From contig MSJI02000769.1 in the NCBI GenBank assembly GCA_001931905.2, positions 62,001 through 126,000 of the forward strand: DNA of 64,000 nucleotides. The letters are read 5' to 3'. The notes beneath the pieces are model-generated. The model did not search any database, was not told the DNA's origin, and saw only the letters and a list, made by a program, of their open reading frames with translations. The DNA comes from Cladosporium sp. IMV 00045 (taxonomy: Eukaryota > Ascomycota > Dothideomycetes > Cladosporiales > Cladosporiaceae). This document shows positions 1 to 12,191 of this stretch, piece after piece. Numbering within the stretch: the stretch's first letter is position 1; every line of letters starts with the position of its first letter. The translations under genes and the position numbers were made by a program.

Positions 1-1678
1 GCTCCATCTCAGGCTCCTGCACGATTTCTCCATACGCGCGCATGCCTCTCTGCGCGAAAGCGCTGGCGAAGGAATTGCTGATCAGCGCTGTGCTGTGCAG
101 ACCCGCCAGCGTGATGAATTGCCAGCAGTAGCCCATGGAGGCCAGACGTTGGATGTAGGTCTCTTGCTCGTTGGCCGGCATGGCGGCTTTCCAGTTGAAG
201 GAGGGGGAGAGGTTGTATGCTAGTCTGATGGGGAAGGGTGGTTAGTACGGGGTGTCATTTTTCAAATTGTTGTGGGGTTTGCAGGGAAACTCACTTCTGC
301 TCCGGCCAAACAGCATGCACACCATCAGCAAACTCCTTCGCCTGATTGAAATCCGGCAGCTTGCTCTCCATCCAGATCAAATCCGCATACGGCGCGTAGG
401 CATTTGCACGGTTGACCGCACACTGGCAGCCGCCACGGTACCTGTAGTAGCCCTCCCTCGTCCTCGGCGCGTCCCAATCAAAATGGACATCCACACCCGT
501 CAGCCCCTTCGCAATCGCGCGCGCCTCGGCATTACTCTTTCCCTTGGCCTGCTTGGTGAACTCTGCAATCATGCCCTGCTTGTCAACGTGCACACCGGCG
601 TTGATGGTGTCGGCGACGGCTTCGTGGAAGAGTTTCAGCCCGGCCTGCTCGTTCCACGCGTCTTCGACGGCTTGCAGGTCCGCGCCCGTTTTGCCGGCCG
701 CTTCGGCGTGCAGCATCAGGTCGTTCAGCGGCTGGATGGCCGCGTTGGTCGAGCCGAGGATGTACGCGTGGTCGCGCGGGTCGATCGTGCTGGTGATGAG
801 GGTGGCGGCTTCGGAGTCGGTGCGGGCTATGGCAAGGAGGTCGGTGCCTGTTGGATTGAAGGTGTTCGTTAGCTGCTTGTTGTCGTTTAGTCAATGCGGG
901 ATAAACTCTTCAACGCACCCATGATATCAGCCTGGGCGCGGATGGCGACCAGACGGTTGATGTGCTCGCTGATCGGAACCAAGACCTTGCCAGCCATGTG
1001 GCCGCACTTCTTCGTGCCAGGCGCCTGATCCTCAATGTGAATGCCCGCCGCGCCCTTCTCGACGAACAGCTTGGTGAGTTTCATAACGGCAGTCAGACCA
1101 CCATGGCCGGTATCCGCATCAGCAACGATGGGCCTCAGGAAGTCGATGTTGCCGGCGCTAGACTTGTTCTGCGAGCTGAGACGCTCCTCACGCTGCTTGC
1201 GGTCGTGGAAGAGCTGGGCCATGAACAAGTGCTGCACCTTGTTGGGCACGGTGGTGTAGGGATAGTCTGCGAGATCGGGACCGGGCTCGTCAGAGGCGGA
1301 AGCCGTGGAGCTGGACTGCCAGCCGGAGACGTAGACGGTGTCGAGGTACTTGGCCATCTGGGTGACCATGACCGGATCGAGACAGCCATAGGTAGCACTG
1401 GCGGAGCCGTCCTGTTGCAATCACATGTCAGCAAACAAAGATCTCGGTCACCAAGCTCCAACAACCCAACTTACAACCCAGCGCTGCTCGAGCGTCTTCC
1501 ACAGCTTCTTAGCCATGCTGTTGCTAGGGTACTGAATGGGCAAATTGCCCCTCTTGGAAGCAATCTGCTCGGCCGTGAAAGGCCTGCGAGTGAACCTCCA
1601 TCGCGAATCGCTCCACCACTCTTTGATCTGCTTGACCTCGTCCTGGTAGTACTGGTCTTCGGCGTCGGCGGCTCCCAT
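1..1678 (-). CDS. acuD/icl1: Isocitrate lyase, glyoxylate cycle (partial, 3' end beyond the window)
   Basis: Cleaves isocitrate to succinate and glyoxylate, normally in peroxisomes/glyoxysomes, during growth on acetate or fatty acids. Four exons can be read: 1678-1475, 1411-919, 847-295 and 224 to the edge, with introns 1412-1474, 848-918 and 225-294, all GT-AG. The start ATG at 1676-1678 gives [11 protein letters not shown]; an in-frame ATG at 1730-1732 is a less likely upstream start. The N-terminal [19 protein letters not shown] block, the catalytic KKCGHM motif near residues 202-207 and the downstream [12 protein letters not shown] block are typical of fungal isocitrate lyase. About 491 of an expected ~540 residues are inside the window. 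The paralogue 2-methylisocitrate lyase shares the fold, but the motif context favours ICL. Confidence 0.93.
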
Positions 1679-2880
1679 GTTGGCGATTGAGGACGGTATG
1701 ACAGATGAAACTGCTGCTACCACTTGCTTCAAGCGTTCTGCCAGATTGGAGTCCTTATGGGGTGATGACGATGATGAGATCCCTATGGATGAGAAGAGGG
1801 ATAGGTATAGATGTAAGAGTCGATGGATTGGAATAGGTCGAAAAAGGTAAAATCACACGACAAGTGACGAAAGACGGAAGAAAGAGGAGATAGCGATGGG
1901 TATATGTATAAGTATGACGAGACACAGAAAGTAGGCCAGACGAAGACCGATAGCCAGTGCCAATGCCAACCTACCCTTTTGCGCGTCACCTATGACCCGA
2001 GGGACAGAGAAGCCCAAACTCTTATAGCGTTTTACCGAGACGGCCAACGTCCGAAGGCAGTATTGGTTGGCACAGGTCATGAGAGAGAGTAAGGTAAGGT
2101 CAGACAACGACGGTTAGTCAAGGGCCTTGGGGAGCTTCCTCCGTTCCTATCGCCCGATCGCCGCCGAGGCCATGGTGAAGCATCCAGCCAAAGGGAAAGC
2201 GTTCACGCGCGTGTGAGAGGCTGCGAGGCGCGAGATGGCTCTCTGGTGGACGTGCTGAAGACCAGTCACGACGCCAGTCATGATGATTTGCGGAGGAAGC
2301 CGCTTTCGAGCCGCACAGGTGGATGGCCTGGGGTGTGGATGGCCTCGATTGTCAGAGGTTGTGTTTTCGCCCCGAGGGAAGTTTGGGAAGCTTGCGCTCG
2401 GTTTGACATGATCGAGCCTCGGATGAACGGACGTGTCTGGTGTGTGAGAAAGGGATTGGAAGAGCAACAGGAGTGTGAGGTCATTCGGCTGTTCCTTTTC
2501 GCGGAGAAGAAAACGCGGAGAGGCAAGCGCTAACGGCCTCGGCATCGATGATACGATGATGATGAGACATGTGAAGGCCGACTTTCTCTGTTCTGGTTAG
2601 AGTTTGGTCTTTGCTATGTACCTAGAAAATCAGAAAAGTGTCTGTACGTTTTGACATGTGCTGAAGGAATTTGCATGTGAAGATGGGAACCCAAGCACGT
2701 GGCTAGTACAAGAGTGACACGAGACCAGATGAATGCGTATATACATGTTTTCGAGCATCCAATGAACTGATGCCTCACAACCCAAGGTTGCACACCACAT
2801 GCACGTCCCAAAAACACCACGCTATGCGAACGCAAACACTTAGCAACAAAGCCATCAACAGCAATAAATCATATCAAGAT
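1679..2880. other. Intergenic: isocitrate lyase upstream region and MFS 3' flank
   Basis: About 1.2 kb between two minus-strand genes. It must hold the promoter and 5' UTR of the isocitrate lyase gene and the 3' UTR of the transporter. The small ORFs on both strands have no recognisable content. I see no convincing gene or repeat. Confidence 0.6.
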
Positions 2881-4826
2881 TCAACTCCCCATCTTCCCCT
2901 TCTCAAGGTCCACCTCCACCTCCACCTCCTCCGCAACAGCAGCGCCCGTATCCATCCCAGCCCCAGCCTCAACCTCGGCCTCCCCCCTAGCCGCGGCAGC
3001 CTTCTCAGCGGCGCGCGCCCTCTTGCTCTCCATCTTCGTCTTATCCTCCTGCATGCTCCTGATGAGCGCGCTCTTCTGCCGAATTCGATACCCGTAGCGG
3101 TAGAATATCAGCGGGATGGGAATGCACGCCGCTTCAAGCAGACCGAGCAACGTGCCCGCCCAGTTCGGTCCTAGGGCTTCGTACATGGACGGTCCAGCGA
3201 GCGGCAGCGTGGCACCCAAAATGCTTCGCAGCACGGCGTTGCCGGCCAGCGCGCTCGCGGCGTAGATTCCGTACGAGTGCACGAGGTAGTTGGAGCCGTA
3301 GATGAAGATGGTGCAGTTTCCCGCGCCGAAGGGTACGCCCGCCAGAATAGGTAGGATCCAGTGGTATTCCGGCGTGCCGGTCCAGGAGAACCAGATCTGG
3401 CCGATGGGGAGGAGGATGGCGCCGATGCAGATGATGCTGACGCCTGCTTCGGGCGGTGGGCGGCCTGTTTCCGGGTCGTTTTTGTGGCAGTTGATGAGTT
3501 TGCGGATTAAGGGTTCGGCGGCGATTACGAGCAGACTGCCTACGCCTATGCCAACGAAGGCGAGGCCGCCGATGCCCGGTGCCCAGCCGCGGAGGTCGTT
3601 GAAGATGATGGGGTAGGCGACGAAGCAAAGGTAGAGAATGCCGTAGACCAGGGCGATGTAGAGATCCCAGAAGATGAGAATTGGCTCCGTGAATGTCATG
3701 GTGAACGGCCGGGACAGGTTGATTTTGAGAAGAGGCAGGAAAGCTTGCTTGTCATCGTAACGACTCCAGAACCTCTCGTCACCGGACTCCTTTCTGCGCT
3801 TCTTCGCGCGCGCACGCAGAATCGCCGGTGCGTACGTCTCTGGGATCATGAGAATGGCAATCCACGCGACGCCGCTGACAATCACAACGATCCAGTTCGT
3901 CCACCTCCAGCCCATGTACTGGAAAACAAATCCTCCCACCACCGGTCCGATGACGGGGCCTGTTAAAAGAAACGTCAGCAATCACAACTCACATCCGATC
4001 ATCTCAACGCCACCAGGCAAAACCCACCATTCATCGGCCCAATACTCCAAATGGAAAAAGCCAGCGCCCTATGCTCCTCATCGGAAATATCATTAACCGT
4101 CCCCGGCGCATTAGAAATCATCGCAGCCGCACAAAACGCGCCAATGAAGCGAAACACCAGAATCGTCGCGATATTCTTCGCCAAAGCACAAGGCAGCACG
4201 AAAATCACAAACAATCCCAACGCTATGACATAAACCGGTCTTCGACCGTACATCTCACTCAAAGGCGCTAGAACCACGCTCCCGCACGCCATGCCCAGCA
4301 GGTAGGTGGTCACGCCCAGGATTCCCAGTTGACGGCCAATGCCCCAGTCGTCGATCAGGCCCGGGATGGCGGAGGTGTAGGAGGTGGAGTAGAGGACTAC
4401 GCATGTGGTGGAGTAGGACATCACGGCGATGATGAAGCCTTTGTACCACAGGGGCCAGGTTTGCGGGTTTCCTTTTTCGTCTTCGCCTTCTTCGAAGTCG
4501 ATTTCGAAGGCTGGGTCTGAGGTCGCGTTGGTCGCGGTGCTTTTGTTGGTTGGGGCGCGGCGTAGGTAGGTCGGTATTACGCCGCCGACTGCGCTGGTGG
4601 AGGAGGCGCGGGAGAGGTGAGGTGTGAGTGTCTTTTCGGGGAAGTCCCGGTTGTATTGTTCGTGGTCGTGGTTTTGATCATGGTCGTCGTGTTCGTGGTC
4701 TGATGCGGTTGAGATGCTGTCGCCGGAGCTGGTGACTGGTGATGAAGGATCCTCGTATGACATGACGGACTGTCGTTGTGCTGCGGTCTCTTTATTCGCG
4801 CCTGGTGGCGCATTGTTCTGATCCAT
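2881..4826 (-). CDS. MFS transporter, DHA1 (polyamine/drug:H+ antiporter) type
   Basis: Predicted 12-TM plasma-membrane antiporter of the DHA1 branch (Tpo1/Flr1-like). Two exons, 4826-4028 and 3959-2881, with a 68-nt intron (3960-4027, donor GTGGGT, acceptor AACAG). Splicing restores the motif MNGPVIGPVVGGF, which is classic for this family at the TM5 motif C. The protein is 625 aa. A long hydrophilic N-terminus (about 140 residues, rich in Ser/His/Asp) precedes TM1. The GRRPVYV motif follows TM2, and PETYAPAIL follows TM6. The C-terminal tail is unusual in being rich in alternating Glu, Val and Ala. The substrate cannot be told from sequence. The next gene upstream is more than 1 kb away, so it is a stand-alone gene. 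Confidence 0.9.
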
Positions 4827-6098
4827 AGTTGGAGGATTTGTGTGAAAAGGTGTTCATGAGAGAGTCCTAGCAATGTTCTATAGATGGATCGTAACCAACT
4901 GTTTCTTCCAAGGGAGAGATAGTAAAGACGATACGACGTCGTTATCTTTTGAGTAATATCTGCGGCGTTAAAAGACGGACGTAACAGCCTACGCGCGCTA
5001 ATTGCTATGTGCTCGTGCAGACACGACGTAAGAAAGGTAAATGCTGTAGTGTGAACGTAGTATATGAGGGGTTATGAAGAACAAGATGAGAGGACACCAA
5101 CCATTCGCGAGCCTCTCTGCAGGGAGGGAGATGCGAGAGTTACAGCAGCAAATAGCAGCAAGAGCAAGACACTCAACATTTTGGGGATGCGGCAAAGGCA
5201 TAGTACCTACCATTTTTGATTCTACGGCGTAGGGAAGTGGAGCACGTCAATCCATCGCTTCGGCTAAGTATCTACTCGTTTCTTTGACGGTGCCAGGAGC
5301 CGAGCTTCAGCATGGACGATGGAGAGACACTACTACTTTGACCCCGGTCCATTGGCGGTGTTCGGTATTCGGCGCTCGCTTTCGGTATGCTTGCGCCCTT
5401 CGTATGTATCAACTGAAGTCCTTGTAGGTTTTGTGTACCTTCTGAGTAGTGGTGTACTGTTTGTAAGCATCGCAGACCTCACACCGCGATCTCATGTGCA
5501 GCTGTGCCGTGTTAGCCGTGATTCCGCGTCCCGAGGTCCAATGCTGATCTTTCTTCCATGTTCAGCTTACGCCACATCTTTCTGACTGTCAGCTGGTCTT
5601 GGCTATTCTGTTATTACTCACCCATGGAGACTTGAACGGTGAGATAGTCTTGCATCAGAATATGCAAATGATCGTTGAAGGAAATGCGTCATCTATTCTG
5701 ACTTTCTCCATGTAAACAAACACTGCACTATAGCCTCTGCTTACCAGATCAGTGCTGTATCTCAGTCTTGATGTATAGAGAATGGCAATCTTGCGGAACG
5801 AGCTGCGTCAATGCCATTGTTGTTCTTTAGTACAATTGAGCAGTCAACGATAGCAACACATTTTGCAACAGTCTCGTGTCATTCACAGCTCAACGTCTGC
5901 CTTCAATCCGGAACGGCCTGGAGGTCTGTTGCCATTGTTCAATCTTGGCTCATTACTGTAGATGTTACTACATGTGCGTCGCGTGGTGCATTCATGATTA
6001 TGCGAGTCGAGAGGCATTTAAAGATTTGGAATGTATTTCTTATATGAGGCACCGATGCTGCTGTCTACAGGACAATTCTCAAGAACACGCCGACCCCT
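4827..6098. other. Intergenic, no gene seen
   Basis: About 1.27 kb between the DHA1 transporter start and the methyltransferase stop. Short ORFs on the plus strand (for example 5319-5585 and 5811-6047) look random in composition and lack splice-supported extensions. No repeat or RNA gene was recognised. Confidence 0.55.
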
Positions 6099-6917
6099 CT
6101 ATTTATCCCCAGCATGCTTCCAGATAGAAACCATATCCGTCCCCTTCCCGACTTGATGCGTTCGCTCAGGCTGCCAATGAACAACCCTCACAAGACCACG
6201 GCGATCATCCAGCTCCCTTTCATCGTCCACAGCATGACCATCCTCGTCATACTTAACATCCTCCCCCGGCTGCTTGAAAAGCTGCACGTAAAGCTCACTA
6301 CTCAGCCCATGTGGCGGTCCACCAGCTTTGGGAGATTTCGCCAGCGGAAACTCAAGGCATATGAGACTTCCCCCGGGCGCCAGCAGCTCGCTCATACGTT
6401 TCGACCATTTAGTTCGAAGTTCGGGCGGGATGGCGCATAGAAAGGTGTAGTCGTAGATCAGATCAAAGCCGCTTTCACTGCCTGTCCGAGATGACAGGTC
6501 GTCGTTGAAGAAGTCCGCAAGGAGGAAGTTTCTCGACCCTCGTCCAATGGTGTCGTTTTTGACTGGGTATTTCGCAGCGTTGTCGCCTTGTTCTTCGTCA
6601 AGTGCTTCGCATGCTTTGATCGCCGTCTCCGAGACGTCAACACCGTATGCGTCGTAGCCATGGCTGGCTAGAAGGAGGACGTCGTAGCCGCGACCACAGC
6701 CGGGGACGAGTGCTTTCTTGCGTTGGGTAGTGTTCCTTTCCTGCGCAGGCGTGCGAATTATATCGCTTTTCTCGGACAGAGCGTCGATCAGGGCAGGGTT
6801 CGGTTCAGAGCGGTCCCAAGGTGTGATTTTTTGTTGCCACATGGCGTCCCATCTCCCTGTGTGGGATTCTGCGGGCTGATTTTGGAAGTGCTGGCGGAGT
6901 TTCTCGCGGTCATCCAT
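6099..6917 (-). CDS. Thiol (thiopurine-type) S-methyltransferase
   Basis: SAM-dependent class I methyltransferase of the TPMT family, which in fungi methylates thiols, small toxic sulfur compounds or halides. It is an intronless 272-aa ORF. The N-terminal W-x-x-M-W...TPWDRSEPNPAL signature is the TPMT hallmark. The SAM-binding loop is VPGCGRGYD near residues 70-78, followed by the acidic GVDVSETA strand. The FDLIYDYTFLCAIPP segment is the family's post-motif region. The gene is divergent from an MFS drug transporter starting 866 bp away, so a shared detoxification role is possible but unproven. The exact substrate is unknown. Confidence 0.9.
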   Translation of the reverse strand: MDDREKLRQHFQNQPAESHTGRWDAMWQQKITPWDRSEPNPALIDALSEKSDIIRTPAQERNTTQRKKALVPGCGRGYDVLLLASHGYDAYGVDVSETAIKACEALDEEQGDNAAKYPVKNDTIGRGSRNFLLADFFNDDLSSRTGSESGFDLIYDYTFLCAIPPELRTKWSKRMSELLAPGGSLICLEFPLAKSPKAGGPPHGLSSELYVQLFKQPGEDVKYDEDGHAVDDERELDDRRGLVRVVHWQPERTHQVGKGTDMVSIWKHAGDK

Positions 6918-7783
6918 GTTGTCGTTTTACTTGTCGATCACTGGTCGATTGACTACATTGATTATGAGTATGGTTCTGTCTCGTTTGTAGAAGGGATATT
7001 GCTCGATGCTTACCTGTGAGTTTTATTATTGTTTGGGTATGTTAGCATCTAAATCAATTTACAAAGGTCTTTTTTGCGATGCTGGCTCGACCACTTCTCT
7101 GATTCTATGATGCGGTCGAAACCGGAGCAGCCGGATTGTGTAACGTTTCACTTTCGGCAGACGGCAACCTTGTACAAGTGGAGAATCATCGAACTGCACG
7201 CGAAGACAACGTCTTTTGTAACGGTCGTCAGATCAGACCACACAGCAGAACTTCCATCAAATACCAGGTGATCGCGAAATGCCTGCCCTACATGCCTACC
7301 TTACTGAGCATGGTTGTGCGGAGGACACGATTGCCATCAAAACCTTATCGGCTCAAGCTTCTAGGCGTGGAGATTAGATCATGACCCGAGGTTTACGCCG
7401 GCTTCGGTGAATTGATCCTGGCGTGCTCTGGCTTGTCTCTGGGTTGGCGAAAAAGAGGCACGGCAACTCGGCACAGCTATCGCGTCTTGATGGCTCTCTT
7501 GTCGTGTGGAGAGTGCGTGTGCTGCTCACCAGCATGATATTCGGTGCCGCATTACCGACTTCGACGGTAGGTCTTTTGTGTGCATTTTGTTTTTGCAAGT
7601 TTTCTCTCAGCATCTCCTTGTACGCATGAGCATTGATTTGGGACCCCTGCACGCGATGAGAGCTCAATAGGTGGTCTGAATCGCCACATAACATGATAAG
7701 ACTAGCCTTGGGCGGGGAAAAGGACTTCAAGATATATCAAGGATCGCACCTGGACTGCGAGCCTTTTGTTGTAACACTCGAGG
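6918..7783. promoter_or_regulatory. Divergent intergenic region, methyltransferase / MFS
   Basis: 866 bp separate the start codons of the minus-strand thiol methyltransferase and the plus-strand MFS transporter. It must contain both promoters. I recognise no specific operator with confidence. The ORFs inside it look spurious. Confidence 0.5.
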
Positions 7784-9682
7784 ATGCCCCCAGAGGGTCA
7801 CGAAAATCGTGAAAAGGAGCTGCATGACATCTCGCCCACGACTTCAGACGCCTCTTTCACCGCAGGCAGCCCTTCATCACAGCCTGACAAGACTGGCGGA
7901 CCAAGCGAAAATACAGACGATGTGAATACAAAGGACGGAAAGGGAGCCCACCGCCGGGGCCGCACGAACTCTGGACAATCTGGAGAGTCAAGAGAATCCC
8001 ACGACTCTGAGAGGACCGTCTCAGACGAAGGCCATGACGCCCAAGTAGCAACACCGCACCGGAGCCGGAGCCGCGCCCAATCTTCGACACGTTCTGTTCA
8101 AAAAGAGGCTGTTGTGGTGCCGCGTGGCGAGAGACGTGGACTCTTCGCCAATCTCGCAGTCATCGCCGAAGTCACGGAGCCTCACGATTATTCCAGGAAG
8201 AAGAAATGGATGATCACCTTCGTCGTGGCTGTTGCGGCGGCGGCTGCTCCAATGGGCTCTTCTATCATTCTGCCAGCGCTTGGAGATATCACCACCACTT
8301 TCAACTCCACAGCAACAATTGTGAACTTGAGCGTCGCAATGTATATGCTCAGTATGAGTATCTTTCCTCTCTGGTGGAGTAGTTTCAGCGAAACCCTTGG
8401 ACGGCGAACCATTTACCTCAGTTCATTCGTGCTCTTCCTGATCTTCAATATCCTCTCAGCCGTGTCAACGAACATCGCGATGTTCATCATCTTCCGACTT
8501 CTTTCAGGTGGCGCTGCTGCCTCAGTCCAAGCCGTCGGCGCTGGCACCATCGCTGATGTGTGGGAGGTGAAAGAGAGGGGAAGGGCGATGGGCATCTTCT
8601 ATCTTGGTCCACTTTGTGGGCCTCTGATCTCACCAATCCTTGGTGGCGTTTTGGCTGAAGAATTGGGCTGGAGAAGCACGCAGTGGGCCCTGGCGATATT
8701 TGGAGTCCTACTCATAGTTTTCATCCTCTTCTGTCTCCCAGAAACTTTAGGCGTGCGAAAACCTCTGGTTCAGGAAGCAGAGGCGGAAGCAGAAGAAAAC
8801 ACCACTGAGAAACCATCAAGCGACGCCAACCGTCCTGGTCTGGCCCGAACAACTACCACACAATCTGTCGCGATCAAAAGCAAAACTTACCTCGCCGTCC
8901 TCCGGCGCGCTTTCATCGACCCGCTTCGCATCATTCTGTACCTTCGCTTCCCGGCCGTCGCTCTCAGTGTCGCTTATGCTTCCATCACTTTCGGCTCACT
9001 TTACATGCTCAACATCTCTGTCCAGCGCACTTTCGCAGCCGATCCCTACAACTACAGCACCATCATCGTCGGATTGCTCTATATACCTAACAGCATGGGT
9101 TACTTCCTCGCCTCACTCTTTGGTGGCCGATGGGTTGACAATATCATGCATCGCGAGGCTCGCAAGGCCGGCCGATACGACGATCGAGGAAGACTGAAGT
9201 TCATCCCGGAGGACCGCATGAAAGAGAATGCATGGGTTGGCGCTCTCATGTACCCATCTGGGCTGATAATGTACGGCTGGACGGCTCGCTACGGTGTCAA
9301 TACAGCAGCTCCTATGGTGGCGAACTTCTTCTTTGGCGTCGGATCGATGCTGATCTTTGCTCTGGTAAGTCGTACTCGTTCTGTGGAACACAATAAACTC
9401 GAAGCTGACGAAACTTAGGTGACAACCATGCTCACAGAATTCATGCCGCGAAAAGCTTCGCACGGCATTGCACTGAACAACTTTGTGCGTAACGTCCTTT
9501 CTTGTGTGGCGACAATCGTCGCTGAGCCGCTGATGGCAGCTATCGGAGATGGCTGGCTATTCACTGGTTTGGGTGTGATCTGTATCACATGGGGCTGCGT
9601 GACCATCTGGGCCATGAAGACTTTCGGTACTCGCTGGAGGGTTGTCATGGATCAAAAGATGGAGAAAGCGATGGGCGAATGA
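7784..9682 (+). CDS. MFS multidrug transporter (DHA1, QDR/DTR1-like)
   Basis: Predicted drug or metabolite proton antiporter of 614 aa. Exon 1 is 7784-9364 and exon 2 is 9419-9682, joined by a 54-nt intron (donor GTAAGT, acceptor CTTAG). About 145 hydrophilic residues, rich in Ser, Arg and His, precede TM1 (WMITFVVAVAAAAAPMGSS). The SETLGRRTIYL loop after TM2 is the MFS motif A. GPLCGPLISPILGGVL is the DHA1 motif C in TM5, in the form seen in QDR and dityrosine-transporter relatives. A large central loop links TM6 and TM7, also usual for that group. It is divergent from the thiol methyltransferase. Substrate unknown. Confidence 0.9.
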
Positions 9683-10055
9683 TGAAGATACATTGTTCGC
9701 GCCGGTGTGCATAGCCGCGAAAGGCTGGGTGCGACAGAAGAGAACTCGCTCGGATGTGCTTGAGTGCCAGAGAATGCCAAAGACCCCGATCTCTCCGGGT
9801 CAAGTGGCGACAACAACAGCATGGAATCCCTTTACGCCATTCAATCCGGGTCTGCACTGGTTTTTATCGTTCTATGTCTCCGACGAAGTTTCTCGACTAA
9901 TCGCAGTGGCATCGAAATCTTCGACGATACGTTCTGGAATATCCCAGCGCTAATCTATGAGACATGGAAAGGGAGTACAAGAATTGACTCTTCCCTGCGG
10001 TCTGAAGTCTCCCCATTGAAGTCAACAATCATCTCCGCAGGGCAAACAAGACACC
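9683..10055. other. Intergenic between MFS and the broken metallopeptidase
   Basis: About 370 bp. An ORF running in from 9764 in the frame of the downstream peptidase has an N-terminal part without secretory or peptidase features, so it is treated as chance read-through of that frame. Confidence 0.45.
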
Positions 10056-11194
10056 ATGATGCTGCCATCCTTATTGTTGCTTTCTCTCCTCACCTGCGTG
10101 GCTGTCACTTCACCCCCGTGGACAAGCGTTGGTACAGTGTTGAAGCCGTTGATGAACACCAAATCGAAGGCTTCTTCCGTCCTTGGTCACCGGTAGCTGG
10201 GACCGACAAGCATCCGGTACGTTACTGCTTCGCCGACGTCCGGTCTCAGAAGAATCTCGGAAAGGTAGTCGATCACGCCATCAACAAATGGAAGCCTGCA
10301 TTCGAAAGATCTCTCCTGGACGTCACACCGGACAACAAGAAGCAGCTAATTTGCGAAGACGGGAAGACAAGGGTGGACGCTCTTGTCATCCGCGATGCGA
10401 CGAAGGATGATGATCCTGATTGGAACAAGGGTTCCGAGTGTCCAACTGACAATGCATCCACTGGCTACAACTACGATCCCGCATTCAAGAATAGCCAGCG
10501 TCACCGTCTTGACTTCTGCCACCTGGATCCAGACGATATAAAGGGCACCGAAGCGCAGGCGGTGCGAGCCATGATGCACGAGTTTTGGCATGCCATCGGC
10601 CTGCAGCACGAACACCAGCGGCATGACCGCGACGACTACCTCGACTTTCGATGCGAAAATCTTATCGGCTACAAAGAGGCGAAAGATTAAGCTCAAACGG
10701 ACCACCTGGCTCATTTCACCGTCGACATGGAAGACGAAGATCGCTTCCGCATCATGTGTGACGACGACGTGATCGCCGACGACTACTTGCCTGCCGCCCT
10801 CCCCTTCGTCCGAGGCGACGAAGGCGGACATCGCAATGAGCTTGAAAAAGAACAATGGGAGGGCTTTATGTGGTCTAACAAGTTCGACTACGAAAGCATC
10901 ATGATCTACAACAGCAACGCCAACACTCCGGACGACGCCGATCCGAAAGATCCCAAGACTTGGGTGCTCGCGAGGAAGGATGGCAAGCCTGTGTGGCAGG
11001 GCGGGAGTCAGCGTGCGGCCGATGCGGAAATCTCGGCCGGCGATATTGCGCGCGTCATGGCGCTTTATCCCAAGGGCGGTGCGAAGATGAAGTCGTCAGA
11101 CTGGGCCGTTGTCCCGAGAACTAAGGAGAAGTCTGCCAATGGGAAGGGTGAGGGAAAGGGTAAGGGCAAAGCTCCAGTGACTGAGGGTAGCTGA
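10056..11194 (+). pseudogene. Astacin-like zinc metallopeptidase (M12A-like), frameshifted and with an in-frame stop
   Basis: The body encodes a secreted zinc endopeptidase: HEFWHAIGLQHEHQR (bases ~10579-10623) is an astacin-type HExxHxxGxxHE zinc site. DYESIMIY near 10890 fits the Met-turn. Two lesions are visible. First, a good signal peptide (start 10056, MMLPSLLLLSLLTCVAV) lies in another frame from the mature part; the frames would join by one base at the C5 run 10113-10117. Second, a TAA at 10688-10690 interrupts the frame between zinc site and Met-turn, yet the same frame continues open with conserved-looking sequence to 11194. No GT-AG pair can remove the stop. The gene is either a pseudogene or carries sequencing errors. 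The family call is good; functional status is uncertain. Confidence 0.75.
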
Positions 11195-11443
11195 CGAGGG
11201 TGAGGGGCAAGGCAAAGGGCTGATGGCCGGTGATAGATTGATGAGGCGACATGCATTACGGGTTCAGAAGCGAGAGTTTTGAAGACATTCATGGATTATT
11301 TGATTGATTAAATTAAACATTAGTCATCTATTCAGTATGCACGTGTTCCCCCTATCCGCCCTTAGCTGGCGCTGTCAAAAGTGATATAAACGACATTCAC
11401 CAAGATCAACAAGATGAATCAAGACTCAAATCGACACAAAATC

Positions 11444-12191
11444 TCAAGGCTTCCACTCATGCCTCTGCAACGACTCCTTCCGGAAGGTCCTCGACGGATT
11501 GTGAACATCCCTCTGCCAGCGTCCACTGCCCAACAACCAGACGCCACGCACGTCACACAACTTTTGCGTCATAGGGTCGAGTTTGCTGAACTGCTCGTCC
11601 GAGTCTTGTTTAGACATGCCTTTGAGGCCGACGCGACGATCGAACGCAACCCTGTGAGGCCAGTCCCGTTGGATGGTGTAATGCGACCACACTTTTTGGT
11701 GAGCAGCAGGCACGTCGCCCGCGTTCCTACAGCCAAACGGCATGTATGGGCGGATTGCATCACCGGGCATTGAAGGCCGCGAGCGGTTGCTGGTGTTCCA
11801 GTTCTTCTTGAGAACGTAGCGGCAAAGAGATATGCGCGCCTTATCCGATGGCTTGCGAGGAGATGGACGCCTCAAGCTGCCATGCCTGTCGCCGTTACTG
11901 TTGTGCTGTGGCGACTGGGGCGATTGGATGGTGCCTTTTCCCATAAACCCCTGGTCCAACGGCTCTGGCCAGTATACATGGACGCGCTGTCGCTCGGCAA
12001 ATCTCGTCACGAAATTTTTGGCTGGCATCCTTTCGGTGACGGTGGGCGCGAATCTACTCAAGTCGTTAGCACTGTATTAGTTCGACAGAGACCGACGACC
12101 CTATGCACAAGTCGCTAGATCGTTCGGGGAGTTTTGCTTGGAATACTTACACTGGCGCATTGGAAAGGTTGACGTTGACGCAAGAAGCCAT
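11444..12191 (-). CDS. Hypothetical protein, two exons
   Basis: No family recognised. Exon 1 (12191-12151) encodes MASCVNVNLSNAP and ends at a strong GTAAGT donor. A 79-nt intron (12072-12150, acceptor ATACAG) leads into exon 2 (12071-11444). The product is 222 aa, basic, and rich in Arg, Trp and Pro, without signal peptide or membrane segment. The C-terminal part has several Trp/Arg/His residues and could be a small soluble fold. The start was chosen because the splice pair restores one frame from the ATG. It has no evident link to its neighbours. Confidence 0.55.

Noticed and set aside
9764..10055. Upstream extension of the metallopeptidase frame
   Set aside because: It adds residues without secretory or peptidase character, while a clear signal peptide starts at 10056 in another frame.
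10688..10690. Programmed stop-codon readthrough in the metallopeptidase
   Set aside because: The stop is TAA followed by GCT, not the leaky TGA-CTA context known in fungi, and a second frame lesion exists upstream.
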